From: CALBZG01 sp964486295
GTDB taxonomy: Bacteria > Bacillota > Clostridia > Peptostreptococcales > Anaerovoracaceae
DNA length: 64,000 nt
Assembly: GCA_964486295.1 (NCBI GenBank)
Contig: CAZAMF010000001.1
Coordinates: 1 to 64,000 of the forward strand
Direction: 5' to 3'
The number at the start of each line of letters is the position of its first letter. The first letter of the stretch is position 1. Under the pieces are notes generated by a model. It worked only from the letters and a program-made list of their open reading frames with translations, did not search any database and was not told the DNA's origin. This document shows, piece by piece, positions 34,944-44,070 of the stretch. The position numbers and the translations under genes were made by a program.

Positions 34944-37622
34944 ATGGATCAGGACAAACAGCGGATTTCTTCCACGACAGATAGAAAGTCGATTCAGGCT
35001 TCCGGCAAAATAAAAAAAGGGAGCTTGAAAATTTTTCTTGCCTATGCCCCGGGCGTAGGTAAAACCTATGCAATGCTCGATGAGGCGCAAGAGAAACTCA
35101 AAAGCGGCGTTGACGTACTCGTGGGATATGTTGAACCGCATTCAAGCATTGAAACAATGAGATTCCTGGAAGAATTGCCGCAATTGCCCCTTAAAGAAAT
35201 CAAACACGACAACCTTCAAATAAAAGAATTTGATCTGGATGCGGCACTGGCCAGAAAACCCGAACTCATTATCGTGGATGAACTTGCCCACACGAACGCT
35301 TTTGAGATGCGCAATAAGAAACGGTTCCAGGACATTGAGGAGTTATTGAATGCAGGGATCGATGTATATACGACCCTGAATATTCAAAGCATAGAAAGTC
35401 TGAATGATATTGTTCAAGAGATCACAAAGATCGTTGTAAAAGAAACCGTCCCGGACTACATAGTTGACAATGCAGATACAGTCGAGATTATCGATTACGC
35501 TCCTGATGAACTGCTGAAGCGTTTTGAAGAAGGGAAAATCTATCTGCCGAAAAGATCATATAATATAACAAAATCGATATTCACAAAAACGAATTTACGC
35601 CTTTTGCGTGAAATCGCCATGCGCAAAGCAGCGGACAGAATCAGTTTTGACAACCGCGGCCAAGGGGATATGAATGAAAATATCGTCGGGACGAAGCTAT
35701 TGGTTTGTGTCAGCGCCTCGCCAACATCAGCGAAATCGATCAGATGGGCGGCGAGGATGGCCAAAGCCTTCCATGCACCGTGGGTAGCTTTATATGTGAA
35801 TAAAAATCTGGCCGATATCAGTGAGGACAGCGTGCAGGCCAATCTGAGTCTGGCGAAAAGATTAGGGGCCGAAACGATAAGACTAAATGGCCATGATATT
35901 GCGGCTACTATTTCCGAATATGTTAAAATTTCAGGGATTACAAACATTATTATCGGCAAAACCAGAAACAAGAAGACACTGAAAACTCTTCTTGTGCCGG
36001 AAATAGAAGACAAGATCATTTCTTTACTGCCGAATGTGGAAATCCACATCATCCCTGAAATAGAACAAAAGCCATACAGAAAACACAAGAGAATAAGGTT
36101 ATCGGATCATATCATATTCTCCTGGCTCGATACTTTGAAAACTATAGGGATATTGGCTGCAGTAACTATGATTTCTATGGGGTTTCGTAATGGCGATTCA
36201 GGAAGCCAAAACGTGATTATGCTTTATATTTTAGCAGTTCTGATCATATCGAGAATCACCGAAGGATATCTTTTTGGATTTGCGGCATCGGTATTGAGTG
36301 TTCTATTGTTTAACTATTATTTCACAGTCCCATACCAGAGTTTTCATGCGATACAGCCTGGATACCCATTGACCTTTGCTATCATGCTGATTGCAGCATT
36401 CATTACCAGCGCACTGACTGTGCGAATAAAAACCCAAGCCAGACTCTCTGTTGAAAGGGAACACCGCACAAAGCTGTTATATGACATCAATAAAAAGCTA
36501 TTAGCGACCAGAGGGCTTGAAAATATCATCGCTTTAACCAACGAGTATATTATTAAAATTTTTGATCGCCCGGTCGTTTTTTATACGCAAGATCCGCAGA
36601 ACAATTTTCCTGGATTTCCCAAAGGATCATCGGCGGATCAGGATACTTCAGTCTTTCAAGGCAAGGACGAAAAAGAGGTCGCGCATTGGGTATTCCTGAA
36701 TCAGAAACCGGCCGGTACCGGCACGGATACCTTTAAAGGAGCTTTCGGGTATTACTTGCCGATCATATCGCAAGGCAGTGTACTTGGCGTCATCGGCATC
36801 TCCTGCGTAAAGGGCAAGCTTCGGCAAAACAGCATTCTCTTCTTAAAGATGCTGGCATCCCAGGTAGCGATGGCTCTGGAACGCCAAAATTTATCAGATG
36901 AGCAAAGAAGAATCATGATAGAGGCAGAGAAAGAAAAGATGAGAAGCAATTTGCTTCGAGCGATTTCCCACGATATACGCACTCCTTTGACAGGCATTTA
37001 CGGTGCGAGTTCCGCGATTCTGGAAAATGGGGCCAGCCTTGATAAACAGACCCATGACAAATTGATCGCCAACATCAAAGAGGATTCTCAGTGGCTAATC
37101 CGTATGGTTGAAAACCTACTTTCCATAACCAGAATCAACGAAGGGACCATGAATGTTACAAAATCAGCGGAAGTTGCGGAGGAAATCGTTGCTGAAGCCA
37201 TCAGTCAGATAAGAAAGAGATTCCCGGGACGGAAGATACATGTGAAGGCCCCGGACGAGCTCCTTGTTGTCCCAATGGACGGAACATTGATCGAGCAAGT
37301 TTTGATGAATCTGATCGAAAACGCAATCAAGCATTCACCGGAGGACTCCGATATAGAGGTTGAAGTCACACGAGAAAGCCAATTTGCCTTATTCGAGGTG
37401 CGGGATCACGGCAAGGGAATTTCAGAGGAAGATTTTCCGTACCTGTTTGAAAGCTATGTACCGGATGGAAAACGAACTGCCGATTCGGCGCGAGGCATGG
37501 GGATCGGACTGTCTATCTGCCTGTCTATCATAAAAGCACATCATGGTACGTTGGAAGCTGTTAATAGGAGCGGGGGCGGGGCGGTATTTCAATTCAGGCT
37601 GCCGCTGGAAGGATCGAAATGA
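34944..37622 (+). CDS. kdpD: KdpD osmosensitive potassium sensor histidine kinase
   Basis: An 892-residue sensor kinase of full KdpD layout. The N-terminal KdpD domain has a Walker A-like APGVGKTYAM (about 34-43). A universal-stress-protein domain follows (about 245-370), then four closely spaced membrane helices (about 395-495), a GAF-like region (510-640), the HisKA box AISHDIRTP with the phosphorylated H676, and a HATPase domain with NLIENAIKH and RDHGKGI. It senses potassium limitation or c-di-AMP in other species. It overlaps kdpE by 4 bp. No kdpFABC genes are in the window; instead a Trk system follows. Confidence 0.95.
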   Translation: MDQDKQRISSTTDRKSIQASGKIKKGSLKIFLAYAPGVGKTYAMLDEAQEKLKSGVDVLVGYVEPHSSIETMRFLEELPQLPLKEIKHDNLQIKEFDLDAALARKPELIIVDELAHTNAFEMRNKKRFQDIEELLNAGIDVYTTLNIQSIESLNDIVQEITKIVVKETVPDYIVDNADTVEIIDYAPDELLKRFEEGKIYLPKRSYNITKSIFTKTNLRLLREIAMRKAADRISFDNRGQGDMNENIVGTKLLVCVSASPTSAKSIRWAARMAKAFHAPWVALYVNKNLADISEDSVQANLSLAKRLGAETIRLNGHDIAATISEYVKISGITNIIIGKTRNKKTLKTLLVPEIEDKIISLLPNVEIHIIPEIEQKPYRKHKRIRLSDHIIFSWLDTLKTIGILAAVTMISMGFRNGDSGSQNVIMLYILAVLIISRITEGYLFGFAASVLSVLLFNYYFTVPYQSFHAIQPGYPLTFAIMLIAAFITSALTVRIKTQARLSVEREHRTKLLYDINKKLLATRGLENIIALTNEYIIKIFDRPVVFYTQDPQNNFPGFPKGSSADQDTSVFQGKDEKEVAHWVFLNQKPAGTGTDTFKGAFGYYLPIISQGSVLGVIGISCVKGKLRQNSILFLKMLASQVAMALERQNLSDEQRRIMIEAEKEKMRSNLLRAISHDIRTPLTGIYGASSAILENGASLDKQTHDKLIANIKEDSQWLIRMVENLLSITRINEGTMNVTKSAEVAEEIVAEAISQIRKRFPGRKIHVKAPDELLVVPMDGTLIEQVLMNLIENAIKHSPEDSDIEVEVTRESQFALFEVRDHGKGISEEDFPYLFESYVPDGKRTADSARGMGIGLSICLSIIKAHHGTLEAVNRSGGGAVFQFRLPLEGSK

Positions 37623-38320
37623 ATAAGAACGCATTGATTTTAATTATTGAAGATGACGAGACAATCAGCAACTTCATGACAGCGATATTGACTTCGAACC
37701 ATTATAATATAATAAAAACCGGGAATGGCGAGCAGGCGCTCTCTATGGCGGCATCCCATTGCCCTGATTTGGTTTTACTTGATCTGGGACTGCCTGATAT
37801 AGATGGGGTTGAAGTGATCAAGAACATCAGGAAATGGAGCGCGATGCCCATTATTGTTGTATCGGCACGCGGGCACGAACGTGAAAAAGTCGAAGCCCTG
37901 GACATGGGCGCGGATGATTATATCACAAAGCCATTCGGAACATCTGAACTCCTGGCCAGGATCAGAACAGAACTCCGGCATAGCCAGATCAAGCTGAATG
38001 AATCTGGCGCTATCATTGAAAAAACAGCCGTGGGCGATATGGAAATAAATTATGGAAAAAGACAAGTGACGATCACCGGAAAAGAAATTCATCTTACCCC
38101 CATCGAATATAAAATCATTTGTTTGCTCTCGCAATATTTGGGGAAAGTTCTAACCTATGATTTCATCATTAAAGAAATATGGGGCCCCTATGCAAATGAA
38201 ATACAAGCGCTGCGAGTCAATATGGCTAATATAAGGCGAAAACTGGAGGATAATCCAGCAGAACCCAAATACATTGTTACGGAGGTTGGTGTTGGATATA
38301 GAATGCTTGAATGGATATAA
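37619..38320 (+). CDS. kdpE: KdpE-type response regulator (OmpR family)
   Basis: A 233-residue regulator with a receiver domain (1-120) carrying the acidic pair ED11-12, the phosphoacceptor D55 in VLLDLGLPD, and the lysine in TKPFG, and a C-terminal winged-helix DNA-binding domain (about 135-230) ending VGVGYRM. It is translationally coupled to kdpD through an ATGA overlap. In the classic system it activates the Kdp ATPase operon; here the next genes downstream are trkH and two trkA, 68 bp away, so these are its likely targets by position. Confidence 0.93.
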   Translation: MNKNALILIIEDDETISNFMTAILTSNHYNIIKTGNGEQALSMAASHCPDLVLLDLGLPDIDGVEVIKNIRKWSAMPIIVVSARGHEREKVEALDMGADDYITKPFGTSELLARIRTELRHSQIKLNESGAIIEKTAVGDMEINYGKRQVTITGKEIHLTPIEYKIICLLSQYLGKVLTYDFIIKEIWGPYANEIQALRVNMANIRRKLEDNPAEPKYIVTEVGVGYRMLEWI

Positions 38321-38388
38321 CCAATTAGCCGCTGATATGGATTTGATTATTAATAATAATTCTTTAATTATTTAAAAGAGGGTTTATC

Positions 38389-39747
38389 ATGTCAGATACC
38401 TACAGAAAAAGGAAAAAACAGCTGGCAAATATTTCACCAACCAGAATCATTGTATCCAGCTTTGCGCTCCTGATTTTAACGGGAGCAGTTTTACTGGACC
38501 TGCCGATTGCTTCAAATGACGGCAACAGCATCGGATTTTTGGATGCGCTTTTTACAGCCACCTCCGCGACTTGTGTAACGGGCCTGGTCATTGCCGACAC
38601 GCTGACCCAATGGACTATTTTTGGGCAGATCGTCATCATAATATTGATTCAAATCGGAGGACTCGGCATCGTTACGCTAGCGACTTTTTTCTCGATCTTG
38701 TTGGGAAAGAAGGTCAGCATGAAGGGAAAAATACTGGCACAGGAATCAGTAAGCGATTACAGCTTCCCCGATGTTCTTGACTTGATTAAGAATATCATGA
38801 GAATCACAGTAATCATAGAATTGATCGGGGCAGCTATCCTGGCAATCAGCTTCGTACCGAGGTTTGGAGCAAGAGGGATCTACATGGCTGTATTTCACGC
38901 TGTTTCCGCCTTCTGCAATGCGGGATTTGACCTGATGGGAGGGTATCAAAGCCTGACAAAATACAACAACGACCCTATTGTGATCTACACCATAGCCATA
39001 TTGATTATTACAGGCGGACTTGGATTCATTGTATGGAAGGACTTACTGGAATATCGAAAATCAAACGGATTATATCTTCATACAAAATTGGTTCTGATTA
39101 TTACATCCGCTTTAATTGTATTCGGCGCACTATTCTTCTTCATTTCAGAATACTCAAATCCAGGGACAATGGGGCCACTCTCTCTGTTTGAAAAATTGAA
39201 TGCTGCCGTTTTTCATTCCGTGACGACCCGGACCGCGGGGTACAATTCGCTTCCTTTGAACGAAATGAATGATATCTCTAAGGTTACAACCATTTTACTA
39301 ATGTTTATAGGCGCTGCTCCGGGATCCACCGGAGGAGGCATCAAAGTGACTACATTCGGGATCCTTGTGATGGCTGTCATATCCAATATCGCGGGAAATG
39401 ACGAAACAATTGTGCTGCGACGCAGAGTGTCCCAGGTAGTAGTGAATAAAGCTCTTGCTATAGCAGGTTTAAGTATGGTTCTTATTTTTATTATGACGAC
39501 CATCATAATCGGCGTCGAAAAGCTTCCGTTTATTAACGTCCTTTATGAGGTGACTTCCGCTTTTGGCACCGTTGGCTTATCAACGGGCATTACACCGGAA
39601 CTTCATAGCTTCAGCAAAGGGTTGCTGATATTTACAATGTTTCTCGGAAGAGTGGGACCTCTTTCTTTTGCTGTAGCTATTGCAGCGAGAGAAAAGAGAA
39701 AATTCCAAAACACCGTTTACCCTGAGGGGAAGATCATGGTGGGCTAA
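38389..39747 (+). CDS. trkH: TrkH/KtrB-family potassium uptake membrane protein
   Basis: A 452-residue membrane protein with the four P-loop repeats of the TrkH/KtrB superfamily. The selectivity-filter loops are TSATCVTGL, AFCNAGFDLMG, TTRTAGYNSL and AFGTVGLSTG, each with its conserved glycine, and the gating region GSTGGGIKVT. It imports potassium, driven by membrane potential and often sodium, and needs a TrkA/KtrA ring for control. GAGGG precedes the ATG. It follows kdpE by 68 bp and is followed 37 bp later by the first trkA-like gene. Length fits KtrB/TrkH (about 440-490). Confidence 0.94.
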   Translation: MSDTYRKRKKQLANISPTRIIVSSFALLILTGAVLLDLPIASNDGNSIGFLDALFTATSATCVTGLVIADTLTQWTIFGQIVIIILIQIGGLGIVTLATFFSILLGKKVSMKGKILAQESVSDYSFPDVLDLIKNIMRITVIIELIGAAILAISFVPRFGARGIYMAVFHAVSAFCNAGFDLMGGYQSLTKYNNDPIVIYTIAILIITGGLGFIVWKDLLEYRKSNGLYLHTKLVLIITSALIVFGALFFFISEYSNPGTMGPLSLFEKLNAAVFHSVTTRTAGYNSLPLNEMNDISKVTTILLMFIGAAPGSTGGGIKVTTFGILVMAVISNIAGNDETIVLRRRVSQVVVNKALAIAGLSMVLIFIMTTIIIGVEKLPFINVLYEVTSAFGTVGLSTGITPELHSFSKGLLIFTMFLGRVGPLSFAVAIAAREKRKFQNTVYPEGKIMVG

Positions 39748-39784
39748 TTTTAAGGTTTCTTAATCGTGTTTGGAGGTTATGCAT

Positions 39785-40396
39785 ATGCAGATAATTGTAG
39801 TAGGATGCGGCAAAATAGGTTCACAATTTGCTCAGCTGATGTCCATGGAAGGGCATGAAGTCGCTGTGGTTGATAACAATAGCCAGAATTTTAAATATTT
39901 GGGCCCCAATTTTAATGGCGTTACCGTCCTTGGCGTGCCCATCGATGAGGACGTTCTCAAAAATGCAGGGATTGAAAGCGCTGATGGTTTTGTGGCGGTG
40001 ACACCAAACGATAATATTAATATGATGGCCAGCCAGATCGCGAAAGAAATTTTTCATGTTCCCCATATTTTCGCAAGGATACAGGATCCGGTCAAAGACA
40101 GGGTATTCTATCAATTTGGTGTGCATACGGTATGCACCACCAATATGGCCGTGCAGGAATTCAGAGCGCTGATGCTGGGCGAGGATGTCAATGATTCTTT
40201 CTATATCGATAATATGGGCATCGAATTCAATTATGAACTGGTGAAAGAAGAGCACGACGGAAAACCCATGAAGTCTTTGCAGATACCAAAGGGTGACATG
40301 TTATTCGGTCTGATCAAAGAAGGAAAGCTGCACTTTTATGATCCGAATCTTAAGATGAGTTACGGTGATGAAATTGTCATCGTCAGTAAAATTTAG
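39785..40396 (+). CDS. trkA: TrkA/KtrA-like potassium channel regulatory protein, first copy
   Basis: A 203-residue cytoplasmic RCK protein. The N-terminal Rossmann domain starts MQIIVVGCGKIGSQF (nucleotide loop GCGKIG at 8-13) and the C-terminal TrkA_C domain starts near residue 135. It should form the ring that gates TrkH on ATP, ADP or NAD(H) binding. GGAGG lies 8 nt before ATG 39785; a closer ATG at 39779 has only 2-nt spacing. A second, different TrkA follows directly. Half-length TrkA proteins like this resemble KtrA more than E. coli TrkA. Confidence 0.88.
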   Translation: MQIIVVGCGKIGSQFAQLMSMEGHEVAVVDNNSQNFKYLGPNFNGVTVLGVPIDEDVLKNAGIESADGFVAVTPNDNINMMASQIAKEIFHVPHIFARIQDPVKDRVFYQFGVHTVCTTNMAVQEFRALMLGEDVNDSFYIDNMGIEFNYELVKEEHDGKPMKSLQIPKGDMLFGLIKEGKLHFYDPNLKMSYGDEIVIVSKI

Positions 40397-40409
40397 GGGA
40401 GTGTGCAAG

Positions 40410-41075
40410 ATGAATATTATCATTGTAGGCGGAGGAAAGGTTGGATACTATCTATCCAAGACGCTGCTTTCACTTAACCATAAGATAAGCATGATCGAAA
40501 GCAATCGGGATATCTGCGTAAAATTGGCAGATGAATTGAACATCCCCGTATTTTACGGAGATGCAACAAGAATTGACGTCCTGAAAGATGCAGAGACTTC
40601 CAAAGCAGATATATTTATTGCGGTGACGGGTCTGGACGAAGAAAACCTGATTGCTTGTCAACTGGCAAAAAATAACTTTAAAGTACCGAAAACGATTGCC
40701 AGGGTCAATAATCCTAAAAATTCCAATGTTTTTATCACGTTGGGCGTGGATATCCCCGTCAGCAGCACAACGGTCATTGCGGATTTGATTGAGGAAGAAG
40801 TTGATTACGCCGGTATGAAAACATTAACCAGCATCAAGAACGACAAAATCGTTGTCAGCGAAATCGAAATCAGAAAGAATTCACCGGTTTTCAATAAAAG
40901 GATCATGGATATAAAAATGCCAATCGATTGCCAATTGATTTCCGTCATTAAAAATGAAGAGGTTTTAAAGCTTGCCGGCCATTTAGTACTGCTCGAGGGC
41001 GATTCTGTGATTGTTGTATCCAGTAGCGAAAACAAAAAGCTTCTAAGAGATATATTTATCGGCGCAGCAGAGTGA
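40410..41075 (+). CDS. trkA: TrkA/KtrA-like potassium channel regulatory protein, second copy
   Basis: A 221-residue RCK protein with a nucleotide loop GGGKVGYY (8-15), a Rossmann domain to about residue 135 and a TrkA_C domain with KLAGHLVLLEGDSVIVV near the end. It is clearly related to, but diverged from, the preceding copy. Two half-TrkA proteins may combine into a hetero-ring that mimics the double-length TrkA of Gram-negative bacteria. ATG 40410 follows GGGGAG; the upstream in-frame start at 40365 is inside the preceding gene. It ends 42 bp before the stop of the convergent LysO-like gene. Confidence 0.88.
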   Translation: MNIIIVGGGKVGYYLSKTLLSLNHKISMIESNRDICVKLADELNIPVFYGDATRIDVLKDAETSKADIFIAVTGLDEENLIACQLAKNNFKVPKTIARVNNPKNSNVFITLGVDIPVSSTTVIADLIEEEVDYAGMKTLTSIKNDKIVVSEIEIRKNSPVFNKRIMDIKMPIDCQLISVIKNEEVLKLAGHLVLLEGDSVIVVSSSENKKLLRDIFIGAAE

Positions 41076-41117
41076 TCTGAGTACAGATTTGCTGGTTCAA
41101 GATAAGCAGCCGGGTTA

Positions 41118-42074
41118 TTAAAATATCGAGTATAAGACCGGTAGAATGACAGGAACCGCAAAAGTCAGGATCACACCTGTGATTAAGGCCACCAGCCCCA
41201 ATTCCGGCCCGACAAATTTAGTGACGGGAACCAGCATGGTGTCCATGTTGCCCGCGGCGCCGCTGGCGATGGGGCTTCCCTTGCTGATTTTCACCAGCAG
41301 CGGCAGAAGCAGCACAGTAAAGAATTCGCGCATCACATTGACCACAAAGCCATAGGTGCCTGCCTCGATACCCCAGACCTGTGTCATGTAGGCGCCGGTA
41401 ATGCTGTAATAGCTCATCCCGCTTGCAGAAGTGATCGAGATATGAAGAGGTATGTCAAGAAGTAATCCGGACAGCAGCCCCCCGCTCAGACTGCCCAGGA
41501 AGATCGCGATTGAAATGTATACAACCTTATAACCAACCACTTTAATATAAGAAAAGACTTTTCTGTTGCTTCCCAGGCTGATGCCTACTCCGGTGTAAAG
41601 TAGAATAAGCGAAATAATCAGCGAATAACCTAAAAAGTCCGACTGGTTTTTGGACAAGATAAAATAGCCGACAGCAACCCCAAACAGGATACTGACCGGC
41701 ATGACCCAGATCAAAGGCGATGTTTTCTTCTCTTCACCGGCTTCTTCAACTCCGATTTCATCAGGTACTTTAAGCTTCTCAGCATCCAGCTTTACTCTCA
41801 AGGCATCCAGCGGTAAAATCAGCTTTTCAACCAGGAGAACCAATAGAACGCTGAAAAAGATTGCCGAAAGCGATATCAGCATGCAATTAAATCCGATCGC
41901 TCCCAGATTCAGCATAACGGAATCGTTAATTCCGATATTCATTCCTATGGTAAGCATCAATGCCACCAGAGCGACATTGATGATTCGGTCGATCAGTATT
42001 GTTGTGCCTTTAGAAACCGGCCTGAATCCAAGGAAAAAGCCGGCGCCCAGACAGATAAAAGGCAGCCAGGTCAA
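41118..42074 (-). CDS. LysO-like exporter (DUF340 family)
   Basis: About 318 residues with eight or more helices. It matches the DUF340/LysO family of lysine exporters: an N-terminal half with LTIGMNIGIND and a C-terminal half with SASGMSYYSITGAYMT and GFVVNVMREFFTV. In E. coli LysO (YbjE) exports lysine. An ATG at 42089 gives five extra residues, but the promoter boxes place the transcript start only about 8 nt upstream of it, and GGGGGTG lies 6 nt before a TTG at 42074, which is therefore the preferred start. Monocistronic; convergent with the trkA genes. Confidence 0.78.
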   Translation of the reverse strand: MTWLPFICLGAGFFLGFRPVSKGTTILIDRIINVALVALMLTIGMNIGINDSVMLNLGAIGFNCMLISLSAIFFSVLLVLLVEKLILPLDALRVKLDAEKLKVPDEIGVEEAGEEKKTSPLIWVMPVSILFGVAVGYFILSKNQSDFLGYSLIISLILLYTGVGISLGSNRKVFSYIKVVGYKVVYISIAIFLGSLSGGLLSGLLLDIPLHISITSASGMSYYSITGAYMTQVWGIEAGTYGFVVNVMREFFTVLLLPLLVKISKGSPIASGAAGNMDTMLVPVTKFVGPELGLVALITGVILTFAVPVILPVLYSIF

Positions 42075-42103
42075 TGGAATCACCCCCATATATTAACAAT
42101 ATT

Positions 42104-42132
42104 ATATTATAGGGAGACTGAAGATCTGTCAA
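42104..42132 (-). promoter_or_regulatory. Promoter of the LysO-like gene
   Basis: On the minus strand, TTGACA (42132-42127) and TAATAT (42109-42104) are 17 bp apart. Their position leaves almost no leader before ATG 42089 and supports the downstream TTG start. Confidence 0.65.
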
Positions 42133-42215
42133 CCTCCATAAGCGAATAGTCGATTTCGATTAAATACGTGTGCTTCAGGGTATATACATGAATCATAATA
42201 CAGGAGGTGAGCACT

Positions 42216-42908
42216 TTGATCATAGTGGGGATAGCAGGAGGCTCCGGTGCCGGCAAAACAACGGTTGCACGCACAATAGCGGAAAGATTTAACAAAGAAA
42301 ATGTGAATTATCTGTCTCAGGACTGGTATTATAAAGACCAATCGAAACTGACTCAGGCCGAACGCGAGAAAAAGAACCTTGACCATCCCAATGCCTTTGA
42401 TAACGAACTGCTGGTAACACATTTATTGAGCCTGAAGTCCGGCCATAGCATTGAAGTGCCCAGGTATGATTTCACTAATCATTCCCGCATGCTGGAAACG
42501 ATTCCTATGGAACCCAAATCAGTCGTTATTCTAGAAGGGATTTTGATCCTGGCCATTGAAAAAGTCCGGTCCGTTCTGGATTTTAAAGTTTTTGTCGATG
42601 CAGATCCAGACGTACGTCTGATCCGCCGCCTGGAAAGGGACATTAAAGAAAGAGGAAGCTCTTTTGATGAAACGATCAAAAGATACCTTCAGACAGTGAA
42701 GCCAATGCACGAAGCGTTCGTTGAGCCGTCAAAAATGTACGCGGATATTATTGTTCCTAGAGGCGGACAAAACGAAATCGCCACTGAGGTACTGGCCGAT
42801 CTGGTGGAACATTACGCAGCGGAACAGCATGATAGCTTGCTCTCGCCGAACCATATTTCAAGCAACTTCCGTAAACGGATCGATGAAAAAACTGAAAACG
42901 TAAAATAG
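42216..42908 (+). CDS. udk: Uridine kinase
   Basis: A 230-residue P-loop kinase of the uridine kinase family, which phosphorylates uridine and cytidine in nucleotide salvage. Walker A is GGSGAGKTT (about 8-16). The family blocks DHPNAFDNELL, VPRYDFTNHSR and VVILEGILIL, and the lid RRLERDIKERG, are all present. The start is chosen as TTG 42216, 8 nt after GGAGG; a GTG at 42207 overlaps the ribosome site. It is followed by the NiCo riboswitch region, whose terminator probably also stops read-through from this gene. Confidence 0.88.
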   Translation: MIIVGIAGGSGAGKTTVARTIAERFNKENVNYLSQDWYYKDQSKLTQAEREKKNLDHPNAFDNELLVTHLLSLKSGHSIEVPRYDFTNHSRMLETIPMEPKSVVILEGILILAIEKVRSVLDFKVFVDADPDVRLIRRLERDIKERGSSFDETIKRYLQTVKPMHEAFVEPSKMYADIIVPRGGQNEIATEVLADLVEHYAAEQHDSLLSPNHISSNFRKRIDEKTENVK

Positions 42909-42930
42909 GCCGTTAAAATGAGCAAATTTG

Positions 42931-42960
42931 TTGACAAAAGCCCTCATTCAATATTATATT
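42931..42960 (+). promoter_or_regulatory. Promoter of the NiCo-riboswitch transcript
   Basis: TTGACA at 42931-42936 with TTATAT (42954) or TATATT (42955) at 17-18 bp. The aptamer begins about 40 nt downstream. Confidence 0.6.
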
Positions 42961-42998
42961 CTATATATCTCTTTGCACTGCATCCAAACATACAGTAC

Positions 42999-43094
42999 AA
43001 ACTGAGCAGGCGATGGATCGGCAAAACAGCTGATTCATGGGGCTGGGCCCAAATCGGGCAGCAGAGTGATTTTTTTCACATCTGTGGGACAGTA
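42999..43094 (+). promoter_or_regulatory. NiCo (czcD) riboswitch aptamer
   Basis: The sequence matches the four-way-junction NiCo aptamer. It opens with ACTGAGCAGGC (43001-43011), then a GATG...CAT arm, GGGGCTGGGC with GGGCAGCAGAG, and closes with TCTGTGGGACAGT (43081-43093). P1 pairs ACTG with CAGT. The class binds Co(II), Ni(II) and reportedly Fe(II), and controls metal exporters, here the CDF gene. The aptamer's CACATCTG is shared with the terminator hairpin, so metal binding should prevent termination. Confidence 0.93.
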
Positions 43095-43126
43095 AGTAAG
43101 TATACTATCCTCAGATGTGTTTTTTT
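43077..43126 (+). terminator. Riboswitch-controlled terminator before the CDF gene
   Basis: Arms CACATCTG (43077-43084) and CAGATGTG (43112-43119) followed by seven T residues. The left arm lies in the last helix of the NiCo aptamer, so aptamer and terminator compete. Confidence 0.85.
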
Positions 43127-43170
43127 ATGCTCGCAAGGGGAAATAATAATATATCAGAGGAGAACTTAAA

Positions 43171-44052
43171 ATGTTTAAGAATGATCGAAAATCACAAGTC
43201 GCCTTGTTATCAATCGCGTCAAATACAACACTCATCATCATTAAGGTTGTTGCCGGATTACTGAGTGGCTCTGTAAGTATCATCTCCGAAGCGATCCACT
43301 CGGGCATGGATCTTGCAGCTTCGCTGATAGCTTTTCTTTCGGTCAGAAAATCAGGAAAGCCGGCGGATAAAGAGCACCCGTACGGACACGGTAAAATAGA
43401 AAATATTTCTGGTATCGTGGAAGGTCTCCTTATTTTTGTCGCCGCAGCCATGATTATTGTAGAAGCGACCAAGAAATTCTTTGAACAGATAGAGATCGAG
43501 CAAGCGGAAGTTGCTATGGCAGTGATGTTCACAGCGGCTCTGGTCAACGCCATCGTCTCAAGAAAATTGTATAAAACTGCCAAGGAGGAGGACTCCATGG
43601 CCTTGGAGGCAGATGCTCTCCATTTAAAAACGGACGTATACACATCATTGGGAGTAGGTTTTGGTATTTTATTAATCAAGGTTACCGGTCTTGTCATATT
43701 GGATCCGATCGTTGCGATTCTTGTGGCCCTCCTGATCATAAAAGAGGCCTGGGAACTGTGCAGCAATGCACTGGGATATCTGCTTGACATTAAATTGCCG
43801 GATGAAGAAGAAGCGGAAATCGAGAGGATCATCATGGAGCACAGCCATCAGTTTAATAGTTATCATAAACTAAAAACAAGGAAATCCGGAAACATGAAGC
43901 ATATTGATTTCCACATTGTAGTGGATCCCGATATGACCGTGATGGAAATGCATGATATTATCGGAAGCCTGAAAAAGGATATGAATGACCGTTTTAAAAA
44001 CACCAGGGTCAGCGTTCATGTTGACCCGGCGAAAAGAGATGAAAGCCAGTAA
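43171..44052 (+). CDS. Cation diffusion facilitator metal exporter
   Basis: A 293-residue CDF protein with six membrane helices (about 1-205) and a C-terminal ferredoxin-like cytoplasmic domain (210-293). Likely metal-site residues appear in SEAIHSGMDLAAS, in KEHPYGHGKIENISG and in MALEADALHLKTDVYTS. It exports divalent metals in exchange for protons. The NiCo riboswitch in front indicates Co(II), Ni(II) or Fe(II) as inducers and therefore probable substrates. GAGGAGAACTTAAA precedes the ATG. It is followed 18 bp later by the stalk-domain gene, likely in one transcript. Confidence 0.93.
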   Translation: MFKNDRKSQVALLSIASNTTLIIIKVVAGLLSGSVSIISEAIHSGMDLAASLIAFLSVRKSGKPADKEHPYGHGKIENISGIVEGLLIFVAAAMIIVEATKKFFEQIEIEQAEVAMAVMFTAALVNAIVSRKLYKTAKEEDSMALEADALHLKTDVYTSLGVGFGILLIKVTGLVILDPIVAILVALLIIKEAWELCSNALGYLLDIKLPDEEEAEIERIIMEHSHQFNSYHKLKTRKSGNMKHIDFHIVVDPDMTVMEMHDIIGSLKKDMNDRFKNTRVSVHVDPAKRDESQ

Positions 44053-44070
44053 TGGCGAAGGAGCAGCAAG

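Noticed and set aside
38389..39747. Reading the potassium transporter as KdpA because of the nearby kdpDE genes
   Set aside because: The four filter loops and length fit TrkH/KtrB, and trkA-type genes follow; no kdpB or kdpC is present.
42918..43169. Plus-strand frame of 83 codons between udk and the CDF gene
   Set aside because: It lies over the promoter, NiCo aptamer and terminator, and the protein has no coherent pattern.
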